Shown here in pieces: positions 8,061 through 17,046 of a stretch of 40,101 nucleotides of DNA. Source of the DNA: Roseateles sp. Its GTDB lineage: Bacteria; Pseudomonadota; Gammaproteobacteria; Burkholderiales; Burkholderiaceae_C. The notes below the pieces were generated by a model. The model did no database searches. It had not been told where the DNA came from and worked only from the letters and a program-made list of their open reading frames with translations. The stretch covers positions 1-40,101 of the forward strand of contig NZ_JAFAGT010000052.1 of assembly GCF_019237615.1 (NCBI RefSeq). The letters are read 5' to 3'. Position numbers and translations under genes: made by a program. Each line of letters starts with the position of its first letter. Position 1 is the stretch's first letter.

Positions 8061-8341
8061 GCTGAAACGCTCATCCGGCAGGCCGCCCGACGCCTGATTG
8101 AAAAGCACAACATCCCGGTGCCGCAGCGCGTTCAGTCAGACCAAACCAAGTGAAAGCCTCTCCCGCCCCGAGGTTTTTCCGCGCAGCAGCAAGAACCCAT
8201 AAAGTTGCGAAGTTTGCAGAAACCCATATGGGCTGCACCGCCGCCACTCTATGGGTTATTCGCCACCCTCCCGTGGCCCCGAGGATTGGGGGCGGGGTGT
8301 AGCATGCCGCCGTTTTTTTTCTTGCGCCAGCGCGCCTCCCC
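8061..8341. other. IS debris and repeat cluster upstream of the Rid gene
   Basis: A short plus-strand frame (to the stop at about 8150, reading PEAETLIRQAARRLIEKHNI) belongs to no family I recognise and is probably more mobile-element debris. Downstream, AACCCATA occurs at 8194-8201 and 8221-8228, and its complement TATGGGTT at 8250-8257. The second copy is part of a 10-bp palindrome (8223-8232). No promoter could be fixed. Confidence 0.4.
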
Positions 8342-8806
8342 ATGAGCTCTTCCGCCATCCAAGCCAAGCTTGCCGAACTCGGCATCACGTTGCCTCCCGT
8401 GGCCGTGCCGGCCGCTGCCTACCTGCCCTTCGTGCGCAGCGGCAACCTGCTGTTCCTGTCGGGTCACATCGCCAAGAAGGATGGCAAACCCTGGGTAGGC
8501 CAGTTGGGCAAGGACGTCGACACAGCCACCGGCCAGGCGGCCGCGCGCGCCGTGGCCATCGACCTGCTCGGCACGCTGCAGGCCGCCACCGGCGACCTCG
8601 GCAAGGTCCGCATCGTCAAGGTCATGAGCCTGGTGAACAGCACGCCCGGCTTCACCGAGCAGCACCTCGTCACCAACGGCTGCTCCGAGCTGCTGGCCAG
8701 TGTGCTGGGCGACGCGGGCAAGCATGCGCGCAGTGCCTTCGGCGTGGCGCAGATCCCGATGGGCGCCTGCGTCGAGATCGAGCTGATCGCGGAAGTGCAG
8801 GACTGA
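8342..8806 (+). CDS. RidA/YjgF/UK114 family protein
   Basis: The 154-residue protein has the chorismate-mutase-like Rid fold: a LLFLSGHIAKKDGKPWVGQL strand region, then ARAVAIDLLGTLQAATGDLG, and the C-terminal strand GACVEIELIAEV. Canonical RidA hydrolyses 2-aminoacrylate imines and needs an arginine just before that last strand (ARSCVEVARLP in E. coli-type sequences). Here the equivalent segment reads ARSAFGVAQIP, with Gln in place of Arg, so imine deaminase activity is doubtful and it probably belongs to a non-RidA subgroup. It overlaps dsbB by one base (TGATG), indicating translational coupling. Confidence 0.85.
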   Translation: MSSSAIQAKLAELGITLPPVAVPAAAYLPFVRSGNLLFLSGHIAKKDGKPWVGQLGKDVDTATGQAAARAVAIDLLGTLQAATGDLGKVRIVKVMSLVNSTPGFTEQHLVTNGCSELLASVLGDAGKHARSAFGVAQIPMGACVEIELIAEVQD

Positions 8807-9297
8807 TGTTCACCCGCCCCTCCAAGTGGCCGGGCCGCGCACTGGCCGGCATGGCCGTGGCGAGCTTTGCCGCCGTCGTGGCGGCTCTCGTGGCCCAGCA
8901 CCAGTTCGGCGTCAAGCCCTGCCCCTGGTGCGTGCTGCAGCGCGGCATCTTCCTGCTCATCGGTGCGTTCTCGCTGCTGGGTTGGCTGGCGCAGGCCAGG
9001 CGCTCGCTGCGCCAGGGCGCCCTCGTCGCCGTGCTGCTGGCGTGCGCGGCGGGCCTGACGGCCGCGGTCTTCCAGCACGAGGTGGCCTCGCAGACGGCGA
9101 GCTGCGCCATGGGCCTGGCGGACAAGATCCTCACGGCACTGAACCTTGAGGAACTGTGGCCGTCGGTCTTCATGGTCACGGCCAACTGCTCCGAGGCAGC
9201 GGCCTACCGGCTGATCGGACTGCCCTACGAGGTCTGGAGCGGGCTGCTGTTCGCCGGCCTGGGCGCGCTGGGCCTGGTCGTGCTGGGCAAGCGCTGA
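8806..9297 (+). CDS. dsbB: Disulfide bond formation protein B
   Basis: The 163-residue inner-membrane protein has four predicted helices. DsbB reoxidises periplasmic DsbA and passes the electrons to quinone. Two cysteine pairs are visible, one in each periplasmic loop: C39/C42 in KPCPWCVLQRG and C100/C128 (QTASCAMG and TANCSEA). The ATG at 8806 shares its A with the stop of the Rid gene. No dsbA is in the window. Confidence 0.92.
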   Translation: MFTRPSKWPGRALAGMAVASFAAVVAALVAQHQFGVKPCPWCVLQRGIFLLIGAFSLLGWLAQARRSLRQGALVAVLLACAAGLTAAVFQHEVASQTASCAMGLADKILTALNLEELWPSVFMVTANCSEAAAYRLIGLPYEVWSGLLFAGLGALGLVVLGKR

Positions 9298-9324
9298 ACG
9301 CGGACCGGGCACCGCCCGAGGAAG

Positions 9325-9350
9325 GCCCGCCGCCCTGCCGTGCGGCGGGC
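9325..9350. terminator. Hairpin between convergent dsbB and ggt
   Basis: GCCCGCCGC and GCGGCGGGC form a perfect 9-bp GC stem with an 8-nt loop, in the 57-bp gap between two convergent genes. No T-tract follows on either strand, so it is a possible bidirectional terminator or mRNA-end stabiliser. Confidence 0.5.
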
Positions 9351-9354
9351 ATGA

Positions 9355-11136
9355 TCACTCGCCCTTGACGATGCCCTCGCGGCGCGGATCCGCGCCGCCG
9401 GCCCAGCCGCCCTTCACGTGCATCAGCACCTGCAGGCCGCTGGTCAGGTCGGTCTCGACGACATGATGACCGCGGCCGCGCAGCTCGGACAGCTGGGCGG
9501 CCGTCAGCGCGCCGCGCTCGACGATCAGGCTGCCGGTGTTGAAGTGGCCGAAGTTGGGCAGGTCCACCGCCTGCTGCACCGGCAGGCCCCAGGCCAGCGC
9601 GCCGGTCAGCAGCTTGGCCATGTAGTGGATGATGACCGGCCCGCCTGGCGAGCCGGCCACCATCAACAGCTGGCCGTCATGGTCGAACACCAGCGTGGGC
9701 GCCATGCTGGAGCGCGGGCGCTTGCCGGCCTCGACGCGGTTGGCCACCGGCCGCCCATCGGGGCCCACCGGGTTCAGCGAGAAATCGGTCAGCTGGTTGT
9801 TCAGCATGAAGCCGCCAGGCAGCCCGGTGCCGCCGTCGCTCATGACGCGGTTGCCGAAGGCCGATTCGACGCTGGTCGTCATGGCCACCGCGTGGCCCTG
9901 GGCGTCGATGATGCTGACGTGGCTGGTGCCGGATTCGAGCTGCTCGGCCTGCGGCGCCAGCGCCTGCACCACCGTGCCCGGCTGGCCAGCCGTCGCCGTG
10001 GCCATGACCTTGGCGCCGATCAACGCGCCGCGCTGCTTCAGGTAGGGCGGCGCAAGCAGCGTCTGCCAGTCGCCGCCCGGCGCGGTGACGAAGGCCGGGT
10101 CGCCGATGAACTGGGCGCGGTCGGCAAAGGCGAGCTTGGCGGACTCGGCATAGGCATGCATCCAGTCGGCCGTGATGCCCCGGGCCGCGACGGCGGCGGG
10201 CTGCGTGTCGAGCAGGCCCAGGATCTGCATCAGCGTCAGGTGGCCCGAGGTCGGCGGGCCGAAGCCGCAGATGCGCCAGCTGCGCCAGTCGTTGCACATC
10301 GGCGGGCGCACGACGGGCTTGTAGGCGGCCAGGTCGGCCGTCGTCAGCAGCCCGGGGCGCGCATGGCCTCTCACGCGGCGCACGATGTCCTCGGCCACCG
10401 GGCCTTCGTAGAAGCCCCTCACGCCCTGCTTGGCGATGCCGCGCAGCACGGCGGCGTAGGCCGGATTCTTCAGCAGCGTGCCAACGGGCTTGGGATTGCC
10501 GGCGGCATCGAAGAAGTAAGGTGCGGCCTGCGGGTCGTTGCGCAGCGCGGCTTCGGCGCTGAACAGCTCGAACAGCCGCGGGCTGATCGCGAAGCCCTGC
10601 TCCGCCAGCCGTATGGCCGGCTCGAACAGCCGCGCCCAGGGCAGCCTGCCGTGCAGGCGGTGGCCTTCGGCCAGCATGGCCAGCACGCCGGGCGTGCCGG
10701 TGGCCAGGCCGCTGAGGATGGCGTCGCGCATGGCCAGCGGCCTGCCGTCTGGCCTGAGGAACAGCGCCGGCGTGGCGGCGGCGGGTGCCGTCTCGCGCCC
10801 GTCCAGCGCCTGCACCTGCCGACCGTCCCAGTGCATCAGGAAGGCGCCGCCGGCAATGCCGCTGGACTGCGGCTCCACGAGGCTCAGCACGGCCTGCACG
10901 GCGATGGCCGCATCCATGGCCGAGCCACCGGCCTTCAGGATCTCCGCGCCGGCCTGCACGGCGAGCGGGTTGGCCGCCGTCACGGCGAAGTGCCGGGCCG
11001 GTACCGTCAGGCTGCCCTGCTTGGCGGTGCGGGTGGTGGCGGCTTCGGGCTGGTCCAGCGCGTAGGCGGCGGGCGCCAGCAGCGCGGCCAGCAGCAGTGA
11101 AACGAGGGGGCGGTGCATGGCGGGCATCTTAGGCAT
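9355..11136 (-). CDS. ggt: Gamma-glutamyltransferase
   Basis: The 593-residue periplasmic enzyme cleaves the gamma-glutamyl bond of glutathione and transfers it to water or an amino acid. A signal peptide (HRPLVSLLLAALLAPAAYA) precedes an N-terminal domain with PLAVQAGAEILKAGGSAMDA and EPQSSGIAGGAF. The precursor is self-cleaved at the N-terminal nucleophile Thr404 in ESGTSHVSI, giving large and small subunits. The small subunit carries GNRVMSDGGTGLPGGFMLNN. The start at 11136 has GAGGT at a suitable distance; ATGs at 11127 and 11118 are also possible and leave the signal peptide intact. It follows the DUF1501 gene in the same direction, 12 bp apart. Confidence 0.93.
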   Translation of the reverse strand: MPKMPAMHRPLVSLLLAALLAPAAYALDQPEAATTRTAKQGSLTVPARHFAVTAANPLAVQAGAEILKAGGSAMDAAIAVQAVLSLVEPQSSGIAGGAFLMHWDGRQVQALDGRETAPAAATPALFLRPDGRPLAMRDAILSGLATGTPGVLAMLAEGHRLHGRLPWARLFEPAIRLAEQGFAISPRLFELFSAEAALRNDPQAAPYFFDAAGNPKPVGTLLKNPAYAAVLRGIAKQGVRGFYEGPVAEDIVRRVRGHARPGLLTTADLAAYKPVVRPPMCNDWRSWRICGFGPPTSGHLTLMQILGLLDTQPAAVAARGITADWMHAYAESAKLAFADRAQFIGDPAFVTAPGGDWQTLLAPPYLKQRGALIGAKVMATATAGQPGTVVQALAPQAEQLESGTSHVSIIDAQGHAVAMTTSVESAFGNRVMSDGGTGLPGGFMLNNQLTDFSLNPVGPDGRPVANRVEAGKRPRSSMAPTLVFDHDGQLLMVAGSPGGPVIIHYMAKLLTGALAWGLPVQQAVDLPNFGHFNTGSLIVERGALTAAQLSELRGRGHHVVETDLTSGLQVLMHVKGGWAGGADPRREGIVKGE

Positions 11137-11148
11137 GCCCGCCGCACC

Positions 11149-12528
11149 TCATCCGAAGTAGCCCATGTTGCGCTGGCTGTAGTTGGCTATCTGCGGCAGC
11201 ACGCGCGGCAGGTCGGCCGTGCCGACGCCCATCCATGTCGCCAGTGTCGCGCCGAGCTGGTCTACCGATGTGGTGGGCAGCAAGCGCCCCTGGCCGACGT
11301 CGTCCGGCCCGTTGACGCTGACCGATGGCAGCGCGCCCCAGAACTGCCCGCCCTTGACGGCGCCGCCCAGCACGAAGTGGTGGCTGCCCCAGCCATGGTC
11401 GGAGCCGTCGCCGTTGCTGCTCAAGGTGCGGCCGAAATCGCTGGCGGTGAAGGTCGTGACCTGCTCGGACACGCCCAGCTCCACGGTGGCCGCATAGAAG
11501 CTGGCCAGCGCGTCGTTGACGGCCGTCAGCAGCGGCGGATGCTGGGTGACCAGCAGGTCGTGCAGGTCGAACCCGCCGACGGAGACGAAGAACACCTGGC
11601 GCGTAGCACCCAGCGCCTGGCGTGCGGCGATCAGCTTGGCGACCATGGCGAGCTGGCTGGACAGGCTGCTGGTCGTGTCGAACGCCGTCTGCAGCGCGGC
11701 CTGGCTGGCCAGCGCCGTGCTGACGGCGCTCTGCGCGCCGATGGAGCGCGACGTGATGCTGTTGAGCTCGGCCTCCATCCAGTTGCTGCGGCCTGCGGTG
11801 ACAAGGCTGCGCAGCGCGTCGGCACAGGCCTGCGAGCCGTACAGCGGCTTCAGCACACCGTTGATGGGCACGGCGCCGCTGGTGGAGACCTGGTACTGCG
11901 CCGCCTGCTGGCCGGCCATGTAGACGGCATTGCCCGACACGTTGATGCAGGTGAAGGTGGCCGTGCCGTTGCCGCCCAGGAACAGGTCGCCCATGCGCCC
12001 GCCCCAGCCGGTCGTCGCGCCCTCGGGCGAGCTGCTCTGCCAGACGGACTGCTGGTCGTTGTGCGAGAACAGCTTGGGCGGCAGCGGCACGTTCTGCGCC
12101 TTGTACTGGGCCAGCGTGGTGGGCTGCACCAGCGTGCCGACGTTGAGCTGAACACCCAGCTTGCCGCTGTCCCACAGGCTCTTGAGCTTGCCGAGCTGCG
12201 GCGCCAGCGCCATCTGCCGGCCCCCCACGGTCTGCGCGAGCGCGGTGGCGGCGAGCTGGTCGCGCGGCGTGGCCAATGTCTGGCGGATGGTGGCGTAGGC
12301 GTTGTAGCTGGCGGTGTCGTAGGGCACCAGCGTGTTGCCGTAGTCGTTGCCGCCGTACAGGAAGACGCAGACCAGCGCCTTGTAGTCGCCGGGTGCCGTG
12401 GCCGCGGCGGCCTCGCCGATGCCGGCAAGCGACAGCGCCCAGGGCGCGGCCGAGCCGGCGAGGCCGAGGGCGGACGTGCGGCGCAGGAACTCGCGGCGCT
12501 GAAGTTCGGGGAGTCGGTTCAGCTTCAT
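11149..12528 (-). CDS. DUF1501 domain protein (twin-arginine leader)
   Basis: The 459-residue exported protein starts with LQRREFLRRTSALGLAGSAA, a twin-arginine type leader, so it is probably exported folded. DUF1501 belongs to the alkaline phosphatase/sulfatase-like superfamily; visible features are VFLYGGNDYGNTLVPYD near residue 55 and FTASDFGRTLSSNGDGSDHG with GWGSHHFVLGG near residue 365. It follows the DUF1800 gene by 10 bp in the same direction. The two families are regularly paired in proteobacteria, planctomycetes and others, which suggests a joint extracytoplasmic function, still undefined. Confidence 0.9.
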   Translation of the reverse strand: MKLNRLPELQRREFLRRTSALGLAGSAAPWALSLAGIGEAAAATAPGDYKALVCVFLYGGNDYGNTLVPYDTASYNAYATIRQTLATPRDQLAATALAQTVGGRQMALAPQLGKLKSLWDSGKLGVQLNVGTLVQPTTLAQYKAQNVPLPPKLFSHNDQQSVWQSSSPEGATTGWGGRMGDLFLGGNGTATFTCINVSGNAVYMAGQQAAQYQVSTSGAVPINGVLKPLYGSQACADALRSLVTAGRSNWMEAELNSITSRSIGAQSAVSTALASQAALQTAFDTTSSLSSQLAMVAKLIAARQALGATRQVFFVSVGGFDLHDLLVTQHPPLLTAVNDALASFYAATVELGVSEQVTTFTASDFGRTLSSNGDGSDHGWGSHHFVLGGAVKGGQFWGALPSVSVNGPDDVGQGRLLPTTSVDQLGATLATWMGVGTADLPRVLPQIANYSQRNMGYFG

Positions 12529-12538
12529 CGTCGTCCCC

Positions 12539-14263
12539 TCACTTCTGCACTTGATACTCGGGGCAGGCCATCAGCATCAGGATGCTGGCCTGCACGCGGT
12601 TGAGCTTGCCGGCGTCGGTGGTCGCGCTGATGGTCGCGACGGCCGTGGCGATGGCGGACTGCGTGGCGGACGAGATGCCCCCGCCGCCCAGGCGCAGCGC
12701 CAGATCGGCGACCAGCGCGGCCGCGTCGGTGGCCAGCGCCAGCTCGGCCGTGTAGGCGGGCTTTACGTCGCCGGTGCCGCTGGCGATGACCGTCTGCATG
12801 TAGTTCAGGTAGCCGGCCACCGTGCTCTCGTTGCAGAGCTGGAACTCCGGCGCCGTGACGCCGTTGGCGGCCAGCTGCGCGCCGGGCGGCACATAGCCGG
12901 GACGGAAGAAGTTGAAGACCGAGGGGCTGCGCATGGGGCTCTGGCCCAGGCGCGTGGCCGGGTTGCTCGTGTCGCCGATGTTCCAGAGATTGTTGGGCGA
13001 CTTGACGCCGAAGCTGCGACCCCACTGGATGAAGCGCTGCATGGGCTCTCGGAGCCGGCCGCTGCCCGGCGCGGTGGACGCGGTACGGGCTTCCGTGTCG
13101 AGCAGGATGGCCTTGATGACGGCCTTCAGGTCTCCGCGCACGCCGCTGCCGTTGTCGGCCCACACGGCCGCGATGCGGGCCACGTAGGCGGCGCTGGGGT
13201 TGCTGGCCACCAGGCGCTGGATGAGCTGGCGGCCGATGAAGGGGCCGACGTTGGCATGGGCGGCCAGCGTGTCCAGCACGATCTTCAGCGCGCCGGGGCC
13301 GTCCGCTGTCGCCGGGATGTCGACGTTCAGGACCTTCTTCGCGCCGGTCGAGAACTTGCTCGCGGTGTTGACCATGGGCTTCTTCATGAAGGCAGGGTCG
13401 GTGGCGCTGCTGCCGTCGAAGTCCCAGCCGGTGAGGACGCGGGCCAGGTCGGTGATGTTGGCCTGGTTGTAGGTCTCCAGTGCCTTGCCGCTGGCGTCGA
13501 CCTTGGCCGAGCCGTCGGCGTTGAGCTGCACGAGGCCGATGGACATCAGCTGCATGACCTCGCGCGCATAGTTCTCGTCGGGCAGGCGGCCGGTCTTGGT
13601 GTCTTCCTTCAGGTTGCCGCGCATGTTCAGGTAGACGCCCATGCCGCAGGACAGCGTCACGCCTTCCAGCAAGTCGCGGTAGCTGCCGAAGGCGCGCTGC
13701 TCCAGCATGTCCACATAGGCCGCGATGGCCATGCCACGCCAGCTGACGGGCACGCCGTTCATCGACACGACGAAGATCTCGCTGAGCGCCAGCACGACGC
13801 GCTGGCGCAGCGTGTCGGGCGCCGACAGCAGCTTGCGCCACAGCGTGTTGTCCACGCCGCCGAAGTCGTTGCGGTGGTCGACGGTGGCGTAGCCGTTGGC
13901 CGTCATCCAGTCGAAGTGGCCGTCACTCACGGGCATCGCGAACTGCGCGTCCAGCCAGGCGGCATAGCCCTTGGCCTTGACGGTCGCGATGTCGGCGCTG
14001 CTGGCCGAGAAGCCGGCCTGGGCCAGGAAGCGGGCCGCGTCGGCGTCCAGGATGGTGGCGGGCGCCGGGGCCGGCGTGGGGCTGGGCGCGGGCGCCGCGG
14101 GGCCGATCGGCGCGGCCGTGTCGCCCCCGCTCCCGCCGCCGCCACAGGCGGCCAGCAGAGCCGCGGCGGCGGCGGCCGCGGCGAGGCCCGGCGTGCCGGC
14201 CTCGAACGCTGACGGGGTCTCGACGAACTCGATTTCGGGAAGCGGTGGTGGGCGCATGCTCAT
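12539..14263 (-). CDS. DUF1800 domain protein, exported
   Basis: The 574-residue protein has an N-terminal hydrophobic segment ending LLAACGGGG, a lipobox-like site. A Pro/Ala-rich linker (about 55-75) leads to a helical DUF1800 domain. Typical motifs are ARFLAQAGFSASSADI, LDAQFAMP, LREPMQRFI and NLLEGVT-like/MRGNLKEDTKTGRLPDENYA with REVMQL, where the family shows P-DENYARE-MELF. DUF1800 is nearly always found next to DUF1501, as here. The function is unknown. The start is ATG at 14263; an ATG two codons on is also possible. The promoter presumably lies in 14264 and beyond, upstream to the CoA-transferase operon end. Confidence 0.88.
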   Translation of the reverse strand: MSMRPPPLPEIEFVETPSAFEAGTPGLAAAAAAAALLAACGGGGSGGDTAAPIGPAAPAPSPTPAPAPATILDADAARFLAQAGFSASSADIATVKAKGYAAWLDAQFAMPVSDGHFDWMTANGYATVDHRNDFGGVDNTLWRKLLSAPDTLRQRVVLALSEIFVVSMNGVPVSWRGMAIAAYVDMLEQRAFGSYRDLLEGVTLSCGMGVYLNMRGNLKEDTKTGRLPDENYAREVMQLMSIGLVQLNADGSAKVDASGKALETYNQANITDLARVLTGWDFDGSSATDPAFMKKPMVNTASKFSTGAKKVLNVDIPATADGPGALKIVLDTLAAHANVGPFIGRQLIQRLVASNPSAAYVARIAAVWADNGSGVRGDLKAVIKAILLDTEARTASTAPGSGRLREPMQRFIQWGRSFGVKSPNNLWNIGDTSNPATRLGQSPMRSPSVFNFFRPGYVPPGAQLAANGVTAPEFQLCNESTVAGYLNYMQTVIASGTGDVKPAYTAELALATDAAALVADLALRLGGGGISSATQSAIATAVATISATTDAGKLNRVQASILMLMACPEYQVQK

Positions 14264-14342
14264 CCTCGGGAGGCCGGACAGGATGTTCGGTGCAAAGCAA
14301 ACGGGCCGGCTTGCGCCGACCCGTCGGGGTGAGTAAGCAATG

Positions 14343-14360
14343 TAAACCGCGTGCGGTTTA
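14343..14360. terminator. Hairpin just after the CoA-transferase operon
   Basis: TAAACCGC-gt-GCGGTTTA is a perfect 8-bp inverted repeat directly downstream of the scoB stop codon (14363-14365). The T-rich arm end reads TTTACATTG on the transcript strand. It is a plausible terminator, though its T-tract is short. Confidence 0.5.
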
Positions 14361-14362
14361 TC

Positions 14363-15001
14363 TCAGAGCAGTGGCACGCCCGTCTTGCTCTGCGCGAACT
14401 CGCGCGTCACGCCGTCGGCCAGCTCGACGAGCTTGAGGCCCTCGGGCACGATGTCGAAGACGCCCAGGTCCGTGATGATCCGGTCGACGACGCCCACGCC
14501 CGTCAGCGGAAGCGTGCAGCTGGGGATGATCTTGAGGTCCTCGCTGCCGTCCTTCTTGCGGGCCACATGCTCCATGAGGACGATGACGCGCTTGACGCCG
14601 GCAACCAGGTCCATCGCGCCGCCCATGCCCTTGACCATCTTGCCGGGAATCATCCAGTTGGCCAGGTCGCCCTTGCCGCTGACCTGCATGGCGCCCAGGA
14701 TGGACAGGTTGATCTTGCCGCCGCGGATCATCGCGAAGCTGTCGTGGCTGCCGAAGATGCTGCTGCCCGGCAGCGTCGTCACGGTCTGCTTGCCGGCGTT
14801 GATGAGGTCGGCGTCGACCTGGTCCTCGGTCGGGAACGGACCGATGCCCAGCATGCCGTTCTCGCTCTGCAGCCAGACTTCCTTGTCCGCCGGCACATGG
14901 TTGGCCACCAGCGTCGGGATGCCGATGCCGAGGTTGACGTAGAAGCCGTCTTCCAGCTCTTGTGCCGCCCGCGCGGCCATTTGGTCTTGCGTCCACGCCA
15001 T
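14363..15001 (-). CDS. scoB: 3-oxoacid CoA-transferase subunit B
   Basis: The 212-residue product is the beta subunit of a succinyl-CoA:3-ketoacid (or acetate/acetoacetate) CoA-transferase. The catalytic glutamate is E47 in [11 protein letters not shown], which forms the enzyme-CoA thioester. Other family motifs are [16 protein letters not shown] and [18 protein letters not shown]. It lies 1 bp downstream of the alpha subunit gene. The heterodimer activates acetoacetate or related acids for thiolysis. The exact acid substrate (acetoacetate or 3-oxoadipate) is not settled by sequence; similarity favours acetoacetate. Confidence 0.9.
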   Translation of the reverse strand: MAWTQDQMAARAAQELEDGFYVNLGIGIPTLVANHVPADKEVWLQSENGMLGIGPFPTEDQVDADLINAGKQTVTTLPGSSIFGSHDSFAMIRGGKINLSILGAMQVSGKGDLANWMIPGKMVKGMGGAMDLVAGVKRVIVLMEHVARKKDGSEDLKIIPSCTLPLTGVGVVDRIITDLGVFDIVPEGLKLVELADGVTREFAQSKTGVPLL

Positions 15002-15002
15002 T

Positions 15003-15710
15003 TCAGCTCTCCTTCTTGGGCGACAGCGTCACCTTCTCGATGCGCTTCTCGGGGTGCGCGTTGACGACGATGCGGTGCACGTAGATGCCCGGCAGGTGGA
15101 TGTCGTCCGGATCGATGTCGCCCGTCTCGACCAGCTGCTCCACCTCCACGATGGTCAGCCTGCCGGCCATCGCCGCGGCCGGGTTGAAGTTGCGCGCGGT
15201 GCGGCGGAACACCAGGTTGCCGCTCTTGTCGGCCTTGTAGGCCTTGACCAGCGCCACCTCGGGCATCAGCGCCCGCTCCATCACATAGGTCTCGCCGTCG
15301 AACTCGCGCAGCTCCTTGCCCTCGGCCACGACGGTGCCGACGCCGGTCTTCGTGAAGAAGGCCGGGATGCCGGCGCCTCCGGCGCGCAGCTTCTCGGCCA
15401 GCGTGCCCTGGGGCGTGAACTCCAGCTCCAGCTCGCCCGCCAGGTACTGGCGCTCGAACTCCTTGTTCTCGCCGACGTAGCTGGAGATCATCTTCTTGAT
15501 CTGCCGCGTCTCCAGCAGCTGGCCCAGGCCGAAGCCATCGACGCCAGCGTTGTTGGAGATCACCGTCAGGCCCTTGACGCCGCTGTCGCGCAGCGCCGCG
15601 ATCAGCGCCTCGGGAATGCCGCACAGGCCGAAGCCGCCGACCGCGAGCAACTGCCCGTCGCTGACCACGCCGCGCAGCGCCTCCCCGGCGCTGGGGTACA
15701 CCTTGTTCAT
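15003..15710 (-). CDS. scoA: 3-oxoacid CoA-transferase subunit A
   Basis: The 235-residue product is the alpha subunit, with the glycine-rich CoA-binding signature [14 protein letters not shown] near residue 28 and [16 protein letters not shown]. It also has the segment [20 protein letters not shown] typical of ScoA/AtoD-like chains. It is the first gene of a two-gene operon with scoB. The start is ATG at 15710 after an AGGAGACGG-type ribosome binding site. Confidence 0.9.
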   Translation of the reverse strand: MNKVYPSAGEALRGVVSDGQLLAVGGFGLCGIPEALIAALRDSGVKGLTVISNNAGVDGFGLGQLLETRQIKKMISSYVGENKEFERQYLAGELELEFTPQGTLAEKLRAGGAGIPAFFTKTGVGTVVAEGKELREFDGETYVMERALMPEVALVKAYKADKSGNLVFRRTARNFNPAAAMAGRLTIVEVEQLVETGDIDPDDIHLPGIYVHRIVVNAHPEKRIEKVTLSPKKES

Positions 15711-15783
15711 GCCGTCTCCTGCTTGTGAGATGAAGCAGGAAGCGTAGCGCCCCCGGCGGCGGGGGTCGATTACGCAGAATCGC

Positions 15784-16368
15784 CTATTCGGGCCGGCAGC
15801 GGCGCCGCAACGCCAGCGCGCCCAGGCCGGCTGCGGCCAGCGCCAGCGACCCCGGCTCGGGCAGGCGCTGGCCGGGCCCGGTGGGCGCGCCGTCGACGAC
15901 CGTCAGCAGCAGCGTGTGCTCGGGCGACCACGACGCCTCGGCGCCGGTCGCGTCCAGGAAGGCCAGCGCGAAGGCGCCGCCCATGTAGCTGCCCGGCGCG
16001 GCATGCCCGCCCACGGGCGCCAGGCGGCCGAACACGAAGTCCATGCCCTGGCCGGGCGCCAGGTCCATGCCGGCGAACTGCTCGGCCAGCGCCAGCATCG
16101 GCGGGAGGAAATCAAAGGTCGTCCCGATGCCCTCGCCATAGGCGGCGACGAAGCGGCTGCCCAGCAGATGCTCGCTGGCCGAGGCCTCGTTGTAGACCTT
16201 CGCGTGCAGCTCCAGCGTCTGGTCGGGCGCCAGCGTGTAGCTCCACTGCGCCAGGTCCCAGACCAGGCCGACGCCCGCCTGGCTGGCGCCGCTGGCCAGC
16301 GCCAGCAGGCCCGCGCCGAGCAGCGCGCGCAGCCCACGGCGGGCCGATTCAAACTCGAAAGCCATCAT
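15784..16368 (-). CDS. PEP-CTERM sorting domain protein
   Basis: This is a secreted protein of about 194 residues with a signal peptide (ALLGAGLLALASGASQA), a beta-rich middle and a C-terminal sorting signal LPEPGSLALAAAGLGALALR with a basic end. Two adjacent ATGs (16368 and 16365) follow AAGGAG; spacing slightly favours the second. It differs in its main domain from the PEP-CTERM protein at 501-1094. It is divergent from the PAS-LuxR regulator gene, which might control it. Confidence 0.85.
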   Translation of the reverse strand: MMAFEFESARRGLRALLGAGLLALASGASQAGVGLVWDLAQWSYTLAPDQTLELHAKVYNEASASEHLLGSRFVAAYGEGIGTTFDFLPPMLALAEQFAGMDLAPGQGMDFVFGRLAPVGGHAAPGSYMGGAFALAFLDATGAEASWSPEHTLLLTVVDGAPTGPGQRLPEPGSLALAAAGLGALALRRRCRPE

Positions 16369-16494
16369 CCAACTCCTTGATTGAGGTGAGGCCGCCAGCT
16401 TAGGAAGCCCTCCTCGGCGCGGCATCGCCCATTGGAGCCATGGCTCGCCGGCCGGGTAGCATCGCGGGCCGCAGCCGCCGGCCATGCCCCATCA

Positions 16495-17046
16495 GTGAAC
16501 ACCGCCCCCGACTACCGCAGCGCCTTCCTGCTCGCCCCGATCGGCCTGGTGCTGTCCGCGCGGCGCCAGATCGTGGACTGCAACGAGCGCGTGCTGCAGA
16601 TGTTCTCGGCCACGCGCGAGCAACTGGTCGGCCAGAGCTTCGCCGTCATGTACCCCAGCGCGGCCGAATTCGAGCGCACCGGCGCGCGCATCGTCGCCAG
16701 CCTGGATGCCCAGGGTCGCTACGCCGACGACCGCGTCATGCGGCGCCTCGGCGGCGGCGATCTGTTCTGGTGCCATGTCAGCGGCCGCGCGCTGGACCCC
16801 GCCGACCCGCATGCCCGCGGCATCTGGAGCTTCGAGGACCTGTCGGCGCGCCGCCAGATCACCGCCGAACTGACGCCGCGCGAGCGCGAGATCGCCGCGC
16901 TGCTGGTGGAGGGCCAGACCAGCAAGCTCATCGGCCGCCGCCTGGGCGTGAGCCCGCGCACGGTGGACATCTACCGCGGCCGGCTGATGAAGAAGTACGC
17001 GGCGGGCAGCACGCCCGAGCTGATCCACAAACTGCTGTCCGCATGA
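16495..17046 (+). CDS. PAS domain LuxR-type transcriptional regulator
   Basis: From the GTG at 16495 the product is 183 residues. A PAS domain (about 5-115, with FLLAPIGLVLSARRQIVDCN) is followed by a LuxR-type helix-turn-helix (about 125-183, LTPREREIAALLVEGQTSKL and GVSPRTVDIYRGRLMKKY). The PAS part probably senses a ligand or redox state; no cofactor can be named. The start is uncertain: a TTG at 16432 would add 21 residues, and neither has a strong ribosome binding site. Its stop overlaps the start of the DUF3667 gene by 4 bp (ATGA). It is divergent from a PEP-CTERM gene. Confidence 0.85.
   Translation: MNTAPDYRSAFLLAPIGLVLSARRQIVDCNERVLQMFSATREQLVGQSFAVMYPSAAEFERTGARIVASLDAQGRYADDRVMRRLGGGDLFWCHVSGRALDPADPHARGIWSFEDLSARRQITAELTPREREIAALLVEGQTSKLIGRRLGVSPRTVDIYRGRLMKKYAAGSTPELIHKLLSA

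Noticed and set aside
12525-13841. 438-codon minus-strand frame over the DUF1800 gene
   Set aside because: It is an alternate frame of the DUF1800 gene, very rich in Arg/Ala/Gly/Gln and without domain patterns.
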